Virus record (IMG/VR): IMGVR_UViG_3300024346_007322
Coordinates: 1 to 21,309 of that record
Reading direction: 5' to 3' (one strand)
Source of the DNA: a virus
Length of the DNA stretch: 21,309 nucleotides
Below the pieces are notes generated by a model. The model ran no database searches, was not told the origin of the DNA, and saw only the letters and a program-made list of their open reading frames with translations. Position 1 is the first letter of the stretch, and each line of letters starts with the position of its first letter. Made by a program: the position numbers and the translations under genes. This document shows, piece after piece, positions 9,801 through 14,927 of this stretch.

Positions 9801-11074
9801 GGCTGAGTGGCGAAGCGCTGTATAGGCACGCTACCCAAGTCTCCCAAGTGACTAACTTCCAAGGCGGTCGGGGTGCACAGTCCAGCTTCAAGACTAAGTT
9901 CGGCCAAGCTAACAACTGGGTGGAAGCGGCTACGTTGCTTACCAACTACCCGATCTCGATGATCTCCCACATGTATGGGAACTATCGGAATATGCTAAAG
10001 TCCAGCGGCCTACCACCAGCCAAGCGGCAACGGGCAGCGCAGATCTTCGCGGGTCAACTTACTCTCCAGTTCTCCATGGCGGGTAGCTTAGGCTTGGGTC
10101 TCGGCACCCTGTTCAAGCTGACCGAAAAGATCTTCGGGTTCAGCCCAGAAGAAGAGGTTCGGAAAGGACTGGCGGAGATCGACGCTTCCGGTAACCTGGC
10201 TGATATTATGCTAAACGGTGTTGCTAACAAGGCAACCGGAGTCGACCTAGCAAGTCGCTTCTCATTAGGTGGTGTCATGGGCTTCAACGACTACAGCGGA
10301 TTCGACGCCAAGGGTATCTTTGGTCCGAGTGTCACCCTCTGGAGTGGCGTTGCAGCCCTACCAGAAGACATCAAATCGGGTCGCCTCGAGAAGTCCGGAC
10401 TGATCCCCAACGGTATCCGTAAGATGATCGAATCCACCAGCGAGAATGCCTTCAAAGACCGGAGTGGCCAGCAGCTAATCGAACCGTCCACCACCGATCG
10501 CATCATGAAGTTTGTAGGGTTCAATCCTGACAGACTCAGTAAGGCACAGGATCAGCGGAGTATGTATCGTTTCGCCGACGAAGCAGTCAAGAAGGAAAAC
10601 GCCATCAAAGACACCCAGCGTATCGAAGCCCTCAACAATGGTGACTATGGTAAAGTGCTCCAGTCTCTCCAAGAGGATATCGGTAAAAAGGTAGCTGAAT
10701 GGAAGGCTCGCGGCATGTCGCCAATCGAGATCACCCAAATGCGTGAGAAAGAGCTACGCAGTGAAGCCCTTGACCTGATCAACAAAGCAGTCACCAAGAC
10801 CATGCCAGTCGACCCACTCAGCAGGGGATCAGGCGACAGTGCGGACAGGCGTATGGAGATTGCTAGGTCATTCGGCAACAGCCTCACCCCACGGGCGGCC
10901 ACAGCTGAACAACAACAGCTCGCCGCTAGGTTCCTCCAAGGTTTGGGTCAAGAGCAGGTCAACCGCTCCCCGCGGTCTATCCGCATCACCCAAATGGCCG
11001 ACCAACTAATGGCGCAAGACCCAACCCTTACCCCGCAGCTTGCAAAACAACTCGCCGCGCAGAGCATCCAATAG
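3809..11074 (+). CDS. Giant polyvalent virion protein with ExQSxW-type domain and HExxH metallopeptidase-like domain
   Basis: 2421 residues in one uninterrupted frame, ending in TAG. Visible layout: a soluble N-terminus; a Gly/Ala-rich, membrane-prone segment at about 105-185; four short PLxF repeats at 419-485; a domain at about 590-880 with EQQSRWGQD near 786 and HPLLDHQHKLVLKAAMEEA after it, matching the E-x-Q-S-x-W signature of phage large polyvalent proteins; a metallopeptidase-like domain with H1203-E-A-F-H1207 and a candidate third ligand in GEEFMTEVAAM near 1283; then long helical regions and a C-terminal half typical of such giants (possibly an LPD38-type domain, uncertain). Proteins of this kind are packaged in podovirus heads and injected with the DNA to act on the host cell; that role is inferred. 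It overlaps the previous gene by ATGA, contains a terminator-like hairpin near its start, and changes codon usage in blocks. Confidence 0.85.
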   Translation: MSSFTFDQIKQQHERAKAAGSPLGDYDLKGFASYMQQGDDQNDWSQGQLPDNMVSSVSRTIDKGFEATGLPTLTGNLGGGLGSFVDSMRGSDDRKYEGIGRDVGRDIPRMAAGAGLAIGGTLAAPVTGGGSLSAYAPAAGLLGLGAADAGIKAYSDSGSVGSGLFSAATVGLSPGISAIGSKLGGATLARVAPGLAANPVAKFVASEIGQESAFFGVGSAQTLAEGGNPLAPENLFGEVVGNLAFAPLTVTEGVRAARRRPASVPLAPLPPEQLAIKLADTGVASGTPFDVPVNDEGRLFQFLIGQADSATVDQFKSGNVQSALKLTGLIDPDLANAIEISNKRYKGREMVDELSNFSIKDKLEGGFEERKAALTRRAAKLLEVPGVELTEMVQRITALNAFERQFKEGKPKKQNQMTPLGFQTPASLKDSYADITARKPFEPLAFQGLDSRQANMKPLSFETPGDVSQNRRNVAESLTFKPLEFEQAPTGPKGFPRRPASVKGKVNPNALQERMSRPEYSRLDADEAPLNSEILRFTKGTINQSGGLVTRLGSTDIARNGTVNTGRFLKATQMPKEVFELTKQVYPEAFDGDTVNVHKLQELEKTRPMFETHVYGQGGVVGEAKITQDRMIGELDRLGIHTELAENGIEINRFRDRDGNDVDQDSDGLSPEVVRLMDDVIAHGYKADDTFGNGPRATSYYNQISPFDTTKYPVVRIDVTVPMKGEIPDPGTGYMGGPRVAEHALARQRAGELWRQDNLHENLPNTLGWAMVQFVPHPKTGETVMFVAEQQSRWGQDVASAKKTLKADKQASPEWHKLVRESDHPLLDHQHKLVLKAAMEEARKRGVTKMVVSDGESAMMTERHDTASVMDSPLPFNEGIGRDMIRHGIIDEEQVDYARRTGQFDFDSTPEEVQLIARIAKDNGVEWTGVQQPSQAGGMRQHYDKLLQSAAEKMTRSKGEDVDMGVHKNAKPEGELNREETTFMFRDEAEAHVANFGGTIVDSAGGWAVKNTQPAGSPVFRNPDGTPKATATGKMYSIAPDIVHNVRYSRLLDENGEVTSDSFTAQFEENLLRDGDPDRAMARLDLQLRAALKGKMKRANPETFQQGASERLSQAFDEMGIDPVAKVEYLTAVQEVIKRMDVPDIARFRTTDEMVKNGFMTPEEAAGSYGAYFEAIEHITVNPSNFQASKELGAFHAVKTLGHEAFHTLNALLDRKAALGIDDYRIKHLQQARDFANNATRAEREDMILAYQSALVPPAERARDLMMDNRFGATARYAASSGEEFMTEVAAMLSLSLARPRTIGDNIKEALRWAPQPIQDFANVFFRTFDEIKSLVARGSEALGMKPSRIQELNQFNDSLRAMLEPDPVVVQAKKDVQAAMEPFRVLGHEKSLFDAQWSKVDSPAVNEAVTEMRKANLFERRFGTLQQLVNTMRYKEAIPEGARVIDTLTTLGADIKKAENAMRSHLLVKGDGGLLSELSNTKDAKLTPKQIELKSNFGRVDASMPNRVAISEMYLTMNKLVAETPDNIDFNHPELQKSLEGMADADKAAIKAVFEAQIESNKNAAGMLKSSFLDRTILDVARIYKGAGLKQDDAMQTARVLMNSLFQGRMAPKELNGILGTDNAVNFWNTVQPAYQDLVGNLDRPHASELRTGRWRVSFETADGTSGKVGANTKQELEAVKREITKRGHRVKDTVDNQNKEFSEFDAIPTAMAESMLRLEKARFDSALDNLDPAVAEQLRSTYTLGQGIGEEINQRKQFMAERTFAPGREFIDMYANQGAYLEVVAASVTKKMARNQIAWEMESPNWDKDPGLRKEVETFAHDLLTTRNSSQLTNNIKKGALFTTMGANVSGALIDSSQALMVGAFKVAETLGVAGGFKAVAAGYKEAFNPKNVEFQEILTRAFNDGHLQTGATLDSIFHIDDAAGYNVSKVGDRRNLASFQDNLLDREFVAGKVFDQIKEYGGKVFNGAMIPTKASGQLNNKVMLYAGMVEGKALGLSGEALYRHATQVSQVTNFQGGRGAQSSFKTKFGQANNWVEAATLLTNYPISMISHMYGNYRNMLKSSGLPPAKRQRAAQIFAGQLTLQFSMAGSLGLGLGTLFKLTEKIFGFSPEEEVRKGLAEIDASGNLADIMLNGVANKATGVDLASRFSLGGVMGFNDYSGFDAKGIFGPSVTLWSGVAALPEDIKSGRLEKSGLIPNGIRKMIESTSENAFKDRSGQQLIEPSTTDRIMKFVGFNPDRLSKAQDQRSMYRFADEAVKKENAIKDTQRIEALNNGDYGKVLQSLQEDIGKKVAEWKARGMSPIEITQMREKELRSEALDLINKAVTKTMPVDPLSRGSGDSADRRMEIARSFGNSLTPRAATAEQQQLAARFLQGLGQEQVNRSPRSIRITQMADQLMAQDPTLTPQLAKQLAAQSIQ
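3868..3902 (+). terminator. Terminator-like hairpin inside the giant gene (codons 20-31)
   Basis: AAGCCCTTTAGGT (3868-3880) and ACCTAAAGGGCTT (3888-3900) form a perfect 13-bp stem with a 7-nt loop, followed by T and G. The stem ends in the same AAGCCC/GGGCTT pair as the real terminator at 11106-11141 and has a similarly short T tract. It lies about 60 nt into the giant ORF and encodes part of AGSPLGDYDLKGFAS. It may be a leaky terminator or translational brake that lowers output of the very long gene relative to the preceding genes; its activity is not shown. Confidence 0.45.
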
Positions 11075-11096
11075 CGACTGGTTCATGTATTGAACT
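11075..11096 (+). promoter_or_regulatory. Operator-like palindromic repeat, copy 1
   Basis: A 22-bp element starting on the base after the TAG of the giant gene: CGACTGGTTCA, then T and GTA, then TTGAACT. Its inner arms GTTCA and TGAAC are inverted repeats. It matches copy 3 (19213-19234) at 19 of 22 positions and copy 2 (13657-13678, opposite strand) at the same conserved positions. It lies between the two convergent blocks, just before the terminator. A protein-binding operator is the simplest reading; the protein is unknown. Confidence 0.5.
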
Positions 11097-11105
11097 AGAC
11101 AGCAG

Positions 11106-11141
11106 AAAGCCCGTAGGAGAATGGTTACTCCTACGGGCTTT
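11106..11141. terminator. Bidirectional intrinsic terminator between convergent blocks
   Basis: AAAGCCCGTAGGAG (11106-11119) and CTCCTACGGGCTTT (11128-11141) form a perfect 14-bp GC-rich stem with an 8-nt loop. Both stem ends carry AAA/TTT, so each strand has a short T tract after the hairpin. It lies 31 nt after the giant gene stop and 17 nt from the stop of the leftward 75-codon gene, where a shared terminator for both convergent transcripts is expected. Confidence 0.9.
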
Positions 11142-11158
11142 GTTGTGTCGAGGTGGGA

Positions 11159-11386
11159 TTACTCTTCCTCTTCGGTTGTATCACCGAATGCGTCGATGCG
11201 CTCTCCGAGAATACCGGAGTAGGCATTCATGCAATCGAGTTGCCGTTGCATACGGTCTAACTCGTCTTCACCGACTGGGCATTCGCCATCAGGTTCGGTG
11301 GCTTTGCTGAGGAAGGTACTGAGCTTTTCGATCTTCTCGTTCAGTTCTTCTTTTTCCTCAACGACACGTGTTTGGTAGTCTTCCAT
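11159..11386 (-). CDS. Small helical phage protein resembling the crAss001_48-related family
   Basis: 75 residues, strongly acidic and predicted to be two or three helices. The N-terminus YQTRVVEEKEELNEKIEKL, the spacer, then ELDRMQRQLDCMNAYSGIL and GERIDAF fit a pattern I recall for short phage proteins annotated as crAss001_48-related; this is recognition from memory, not a search. Function of that family is not established to my knowledge. The size and helical-hairpin form recall phage cyclic-nucleotide sponges such as Acb2, but the GYR...LMN..K signature I associate with that family is absent. It is the last gene of the leftward block, beside the terminator, separated from the ligase by 215 nt and preceded by a strong A/C-rich leader, so it may be expressed independently. 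Confidence 0.7.
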   Translation of the reverse strand: MEDYQTRVVEEKEELNEKIEKLSTFLSKATEPDGECPVGEDELDRMQRQLDCMNAYSGILGERIDAFGDTTEEEE

Positions 11387-11411
11387 TGGTTTGTTTGTTT
11401 TTTGTTTTGTC
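11387..11411 (-). promoter_or_regulatory. A/C-rich Shine-Dalgarno-less leader of the 75-codon gene
   Basis: Read leftward, the bases before the ATG consist almost only of A and C, with repeated AACAAA and AAACAAAC units, and no GGAGG-like sequence. Similar AACAA-type leaders precede several other leftward genes (at 14301, 15619, 20653, and shorter forms at 13595 and 14927), so this is a shared initiation feature rather than chance. Confidence 0.55.
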
Positions 11412-11601
11412 TTGCGGGTGGAAGGATTCCACTTGCGAAGGGAGTGTGAAGGGCTGGCTTTTGCGGGGATGGGTAGGGGCTGGCATAGGGATTGCTGGCG
11501 CGAGGTTAGGCCATGCGGGGGCTAGCGGGGGGCGGGACGGCTATGGATTCAACCGATAGCTTGCCCCCTCCCAGAATGGCTCACAGGAGCCGAGTGGAAG
11601 C
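11412..11601. other. Structured intergenic region between ligase and the 75-codon gene
   Basis: The longest gap in the window (215 nt with the leader). It is unusually G-rich on the + strand, with runs such as GGGGATGGGTAGGGG and GCGGGGGGCGGG. Its main feature is an imperfect hairpin at 11528-11572 (listed separately). Short perfect hairpins also occur: GTGGAA-GGA-TTCCAC at about 11422-11436, GGCTC/GAGCC at 11578-11591 and GAGTG/CACTC at 11592-11607, the last reaching into the ligase 3' end. A short rightward frame crosses it but has no supporting context. No promoter could be assigned. Confidence 0.4.
11528..11572. repeat. Long imperfect GC-rich hairpin
   Basis: On the + strand, 11528-11546 folds back on 11553-11572: GGG and G-T/G-C pairs at the base, a C/C mismatch, GGG/CCC, a 2-nt internal loop, then GCTATGG against CC(G)ATAGC with one bulged G and loop ATTCAA. 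About 14 Watson-Crick pairs form. Two further positions are G-U in + strand RNA but would be A-C in - strand RNA, so the fold is better as a rightward RNA or as DNA. Confidence 0.45.
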
Positions 11602-12378
11602 TCACTCCTTATCGCTGTGCCAGCCCTTGAATTGAAGGTGTCTCATCTTCCCACTGTCGAATCTCTTCTTGGCTACACCCTCGAAGACCTTTCCGCGGAA
11701 GCGTTCCTTGTCACGCCAGATCATGATGCGCTCTTTGTCCTTAAGGCCGCCACCAACATTGTGTCGGTTTCCTGATGCGTCAACAGCAATGAGTGCTCCA
11801 AGGGAACCTGCATTTTTTCCTTCACCTTCTTCAAAGTCGATGACCCTAAGGTCGACGGTGATGTCAAGCTTGCTCCGGAGTATATCAACGTTCCACGTGT
11901 CTTCAGGATTTCTAAAAACGACTCCTTCGAATTGCTCCGACTCAACAAGGTTGTGCCAGATGGCGTCAATCTGTAGAGTTGGGTAGTTAGCCACAATGTG
12001 CCAGTGTGTTGGCATCTTGTCCGCCAGCCTAATCTGACGTAAAAACTCGTGACGCTCTTGGTACGTTTTACTACGGTGGTCGAGGCCAGAGAGTTCGGTA
12101 ACATCGAAGAGATAAAGTCGACCGCTTCGGTTTTCTTTCTTTGACCATTCGCTTCCATACATGTATTCTCCGATGTAGAATCCTGGGGGTGTGTCTTTGG
12201 TTGCGGTTTCCTGGTGCTTCAGCTGTCCGTTTCTGGAGTAATATCGAATGACTCGATCTTCAGAGACTTCAGCTCCGCACCAAATTCCGTCAAACTTAAG
12301 CTGTGTAATTGGGTAACGGTCGGGGTCAACCTCGGTGGGGTTAACGTCACGATATTTCTGTCTGTTGTATCTGGACAT
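11602..12378 (-). CDS. ATP-dependent DNA ligase
   Basis: 258 residues, a minimal ligase with a nucleotidyltransferase domain and a C-terminal OB fold. It seals nicks after replication and recombination using ATP. Seen in order: motif I K28-F-D-G, with K28 the AMP-accepting lysine; GEY at 70-72; motif III-like YLFDV near 89-93; motif IV EGVVFR at 151-156; a motif V region around 168-180; and a basic C-terminal segment (MIWRDKERFRGKVFEG). The Arg that usually follows as KxDGxR is Trp33 here. The ATG at 12378 is chosen because motif I lies only 28 residues in and the leader holds ACACAATACC, similar to that before the helicase. The first 160 nt overlap the 3' end of the helicase gene in another frame. 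Confidence 0.9.
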   Translation of the reverse strand: MSRYNRQKYRDVNPTEVDPDRYPITQLKFDGIWCGAEVSEDRVIRYYSRNGQLKHQETATKDTPPGFYIGEYMYGSEWSKKENRSGRLYLFDVTELSGLDHRSKTYQERHEFLRQIRLADKMPTHWHIVANYPTLQIDAIWHNLVESEQFEGVVFRNPEDTWNVDILRSKLDITVDLRVIDFEEGEGKNAGSLGALIAVDASGNRHNVGGGLKDKERIMIWRDKERFRGKVFEGVAKKRFDSGKMRHLQFKGWHSDKE

Positions 12379-13595
12379 TTTAGTACTAGGTATTGTGTTG
12401 GTCTTTGTGTTATTTTGTGCTTCTTGATTATCTTGGAAACCGTACCGATGCTGACTAGATGGTTCAGGATCTTGGTGAACTCTTCGGCGTTTACGTCACG
12501 GTACATTTCTTTCTGCACGAATTGCAGTGGGAGTTCTTTGTTAGGTGCGAACTGTAGCATCTCAGTCACCTTGTTGCTGATGCCGTACAGCTCGTTGCGG
12601 CCTACGCCTTTGAACACCAGTGGGATGTTTTCCTCCACCAGTTTCAGAAGCTCCATGCTCATCTTCATGTGGGAGATGCCGAGATACAGCGGACCGGACT
12701 CCCATTCACTAGCCGCAATCAGCATACCGATCTTGAGCATCTGCACATGGACTGAGTTGTACCAACCCTCCAGCAGTGGATCCTCGGGACGCTTCAGCTT
12801 CATGTACCAATCATCGTAAAACTCGACAGCACCTTCGTCCCATAGCACTTCCCCTTTGAGAGTGAGTAGCTTACGGGCTTTGATAACCAGTCGCTTCCAC
12901 GCGTCTTCCATGTTTTGGGTTATTACCGGTCTCGGTACACGTAAATTGGTAGCATGCTCAAACACAAAAATAGTCCTGCGAGAAAAGCCCCCTGTGATAA
13001 CGTCATCTTTGAGGCGTGCAGTGATCCAATCAGGTACAGTACAAGCCAGAAGTGTAAGATACGGCATAGGCAGAGTATCAGTTCCTTTTCCTTTGGTTTT
13101 GTTTTCATAAGTTTCTTCGTCGTAGATAGTTGTTAGGAAGTCTAGCATGTGACCCGCGGCACCACCGGAGCCAACAAACTGCGATAGTTCGGTAACGCAA
13201 ACCGTCATAGGAGTTACCATGAATTTTGTTTTCTTCTCGTCCATGGGGGCGAACTGGTCAGGGACACTGCCTTCCGGTAGCCCGTCGATCAGTTTGCTGT
13301 GCTGTCCCATGTCTAGCGTGAGGGCTTCTTTCGTTAGGCACTCCGCAGCTAGCGGCACCTGCCCTTTCATTTCCCTTAGGAGTCGCTTGCAGACTGACAT
13401 GGCGGTGGTCTTCTTGACCCCAGGTGTGCCAGTAAGTACCACATAGAGATTGGGCCGAATTTTGAACAGTCCCAGGTCGAGCCAGATACGACCACCCATG
13501 AGTCCCGAGAGGGCAACAAGGGAGGAATAAAGGTGAAAGGTACGTGGCACTTCGTTGTTCTGAGTGACTTCTTCATAATCTAGTAGGAATGACAT
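12219..13595 (-). CDS. DUF3987-like phage replicative helicase/ATPase
   Basis: 458 residues from the ATG at 13595. A P-loop GTPGVKKTT (56-64) has a Lys where Walker A normally has its last Gly, a form seen in phage and plasmid primase-helicase ATPases of the DUF3987 type. Then come a Walker B-like MTVCVTELSQFVG and a sensor-like segment ending ITGGFSRRTIFVFE, as in that family. The C-terminus is a winged-helix-like region (LPLQFVQKEMY, LNHLVSIGTVSKII). It probably unwinds DNA for the polymerase encoded upstream in the same block. An upstream in-frame TTG at 13634 would add 13 residues, but the ATG follows CCAAACAATACC, matching the leader pattern of its neighbours. Residues about 406-458 lie in the ligase overlap, look low in conservation and may be a readthrough tail. 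Confidence 0.85.
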   Translation of the reverse strand: MSFLLDYEEVTQNNEVPRTFHLYSSLVALSGLMGGRIWLDLGLFKIRPNLYVVLTGTPGVKKTTAMSVCKRLLREMKGQVPLAAECLTKEALTLDMGQHSKLIDGLPEGSVPDQFAPMDEKKTKFMVTPMTVCVTELSQFVGSGGAAGHMLDFLTTIYDEETYENKTKGKGTDTLPMPYLTLLACTVPDWITARLKDDVITGGFSRRTIFVFEHATNLRVPRPVITQNMEDAWKRLVIKARKLLTLKGEVLWDEGAVEFYDDWYMKLKRPEDPLLEGWYNSVHVQMLKIGMLIAASEWESGPLYLGISHMKMSMELLKLVEENIPLVFKGVGRNELYGISNKVTEMLQFAPNKELPLQFVQKEMYRDVNAEEFTKILNHLVSIGTVSKIIKKHKITQRPTQYLVLKCPDTTDRNIVTLTPPRLTPTVTQLHSLSLTEFGAELKSLKIESFDITPETDS

Positions 13596-13610
13596 GGTAT
13601 TGTTTGGTAG

Positions 13611-13655
13611 CACCGACAAAGGGATGACCAGCAACTAAGCCAGCCATCCCCGGTG
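13611..13655 (-). promoter_or_regulatory. Nested hairpin in the helicase leader
   Basis: CACCG (13611-13615) pairs with CGGTG (13651-13655), and GGGATG (13621-13626) pairs with CATCCC (13645-13650) inside it; the inner loop is 18 nt. It fills most of the 76-nt gap between the MazG-like gene and the helicase start and lies next to operator-like copy 2. It could be part of a leader control element or a weak terminator; no T tract supports the latter strongly. Confidence 0.35.
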
Positions 13656-13656
13656 C

Positions 13657-13678
13657 AGTTCAAGGGTTGAACTAGTCG
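13657..13678 (-). promoter_or_regulatory. Operator-like palindromic repeat, copy 2
   Basis: Read on the - strand: CGACTAGTTCA, then A and CCC, then TTGAACT. The inner arms GTTCAA and TTGAAC pair perfectly around a 3-nt centre. It overlaps the last codons and TAG stop of the MazG-like gene and lies 62 nt upstream of the helicase ATG, a good place to control helicase and ligase expression. Confidence 0.55.
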
Positions 13679-14301
13679 ATCTCGTCTTCGGAGTCCTTGC
13701 CGAACTCTTCGAGAAGCTCGTCGACGGAGGGTTCTTCCGCGTCGCCGTAGATGATTTCAGTGGCGCGGTCGAAGGACATGATCTCTTGACCGTGCAGATC
13801 ATCCAGCAGGTCTTGTAAGGCAGCTGGTTCGTAGCTTGGTGACTTGATGATCTTGCCGATTTGGTTCCGTGCGAGGTAGCAGCGTTCGTTGTCGGCTACC
13901 TTTATCGGGTCACCCTTGCCGACGAAGTCGAAGGTTAGGTTGGTGGTAGTCTCTTCAGCCATGGCGACTTCCTTCCATGTCCAGAGTTTGGACATGTTGG
14001 ATTCGTGGACACGGCGGAAGGCGACGGGAAGTATGAACCCGAAGCCGAGGGTGTGAACGTCACCTAGGAAGACGTATAGTCGATCACACAGACCATCGAG
14101 GGCCAGACATTGGTCGACCTTTAGATCGTCGAGCTGTCCTTGGTTGAGGAAGGCGTCTTCAAAGAACTCACGGGTTTCCTCTTTGGTGAGTTCACGTCGG
14201 AGGTCATACTCTTTGAAGGAGATTTCGTCGATGGGTGAGAGACGAACTGGTTGTTGGAATGTCCGCATAAAAGCGGCGACTTGTAGTAGTGGCTTAATCA
14301 T
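13672..14301 (-). CDS. MazG/PRA-PH-like nucleotide pyrophosphohydrolase with an insertion
   Basis: 209 residues. The all-alpha NTP pyrophosphatase pattern is clear: LLQVAAFMRTFQQPV at the start, metal-binding acidic residues in KEETREFFEDA (E41, E42, E45), DGLCDRLYVFLGDVHTLGF (69-87), then FRRVHESNMSKLW (95-107) and GKIIKSPSYEPA (149-160). Relatives hydrolyse nucleoside triphosphates to monophosphates and PPi; phage copies are thought to adjust nucleotide or alarmone pools. Here about 40 residues (108-148, including NLTFDFVGKGDPIKVAD) are inserted between SNMSKL and GKxxKxPxYxPP, which are usually close together. The acidic tail ends EDEID. The leader is ACCAAACAACAAA. It follows the 126-codon gene by 48 nt and ends in TAG within operator copy 2. 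Confidence 0.8.
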   Translation of the reverse strand: MIKPLLQVAAFMRTFQQPVRLSPIDEISFKEYDLRRELTKEETREFFEDAFLNQGQLDDLKVDQCLALDGLCDRLYVFLGDVHTLGFGFILPVAFRRVHESNMSKLWTWKEVAMAEETTTNLTFDFVGKGDPIKVADNERCYLARNQIGKIIKSPSYEPAALQDLLDDLHGQEIMSFDRATEIIYGDAEEPSVDELLEEFGKDSEDEID

Positions 14302-14322
14302 TTTGTTGTTTGGTTGATACTG
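14302..14322 (-). promoter_or_regulatory. A/C-rich leader of the MazG-like gene
   Basis: Leftward sequence ATCAACCAAACAACAAA stands directly before the ATG, with no Shine-Dalgarno sequence. It belongs to the shared AACAA-type leader group. A 5-bp hairpin GACCA/TGGTC (14324-14339) lies just upstream of it. Confidence 0.45.
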
Positions 14323-14349
14323 TGACCATCGTGCTGGTCGGGCTTTGTG

Positions 14350-14730
14350 TTATAGTCCGAACTTACTCTTTAGGTAAGCGTCGAATCGGAGAGGGTGAGC
14401 ACCGAGCTTTCGCTTGGCGTGGACGTAGATGCCCCATGCGGTGGGGAGGTCTTTGGTGCGACGCATCTGCTTGATCGGTTTTTCCCAGAGTTCTTCTAGT
14501 TCCGCTTGCTTGTTGGAGATTAAGGTCATAGCTTCGACGAGGGGTACGACGGAGTAGGCTTTGTTCTTAAACTCCTTCTCAAAGATCTTCTCACGAAGTT
14601 CCATGTCGGCTCGGTTGTAAGACCAGTCTGCGCTACCGTCTGGGAGACTGGCTACGTGGGTTTGATCCTTGTGGATTAGGACGTAGACAACGCGACCGGG
14701 TTCTAGGGTGGGTGAGCCGTGTAGTTTCAT
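14350..14730 (-). CDS. Unknown 126-residue protein in the nucleotide/replication operon
   Basis: 126 residues, basic and soluble. The N-terminal third looks like beta strands (GRVVYVLIHKDQTHVASLPDG); the rest is helical and charged (MELREKIFEKEFKNKAYS, NKQAELEELWEKPIKQM). No known motif or family is recognised. The ATG overlaps the stop of the preceding 66-codon gene as ATGA, so the two are coupled; an SD-like GGAGG lies about 12 nt upstream, but it is coding and rather far. It sits between ThyX and the MazG-like enzyme, so a role near nucleotide metabolism or replication is possible but is only context. Confidence 0.65.
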   Translation of the reverse strand: MKLHGSPTLEPGRVVYVLIHKDQTHVASLPDGSADWSYNRADMELREKIFEKEFKNKAYSVVPLVEAMTLISNKQAELEELWEKPIKQMRRTKDLPTAWGIYVHAKRKLGAHPLRFDAYLKSKFGL

Positions 14731-14927
14731 ACGAGTTGGCGACCTCCGGGTGCTTGTTCGTAGATCTCTCTGGCGGCCTTGGCGGACCGGATGGACTTGA
14801 CGTGCATCTTACCTCGGAGTTGAGGGTGTTGGTTCAGTAGCTGGCAGGCTGCTGAGGATGTCTGGGTGGTGTTGAGCGTTTGCTCGTAGGTGACTCCGAG
14901 ATAGGAGTATCGGATGGTTGTTCTCAT
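14727..14927 (-). CDS. Unknown 66-residue basic protein
   Basis: 66 residues starting at the ATG that overlaps the thyX stop as ATGA; the leader is GAACAACC. The sequence MRTTIRYSYLGVTYEQTL, then QTSSAACQLLNQH, then KMHVKSIRSAKAAREIYEQ suggests a small alpha/beta basic protein. No family is recognised. A longer frame extends upstream inside thyX, but that part is the thyX gene read out of frame, so the internal ATG is chosen. Being coupled on both sides (ATGA with thyX and with the 126-codon gene) is the best evidence that it is real. Confidence 0.6.
   Translation of the reverse strand: MRTTIRYSYLGVTYEQTLNTTQTSSAACQLLNQHPQLRGKMHVKSIRSAKAAREIYEQAPGGRQLV

Noticed and set aside
3809-11074. Idea that the giant protein is an N4-type virion RNA polymerase
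   Set aside because: The size is suggestive, but no single-subunit RNA polymerase motifs are visible in its sequence.
11470-11540. G-quadruplex from the G-runs on the + strand
   Set aside because: Runs are present, but one loop is 8 nt in the best arrangement and the other group gives only three clean runs; the hairpin explains part of the region better.
11368-11559. 63-codon rightward frame in the intergenic region
   Set aside because: It begins inside the neighbouring leftward gene, lies beyond the bidirectional terminator, has no leader and encodes a Gly/Trp-rich sequence typical of G-rich noncoding DNA.
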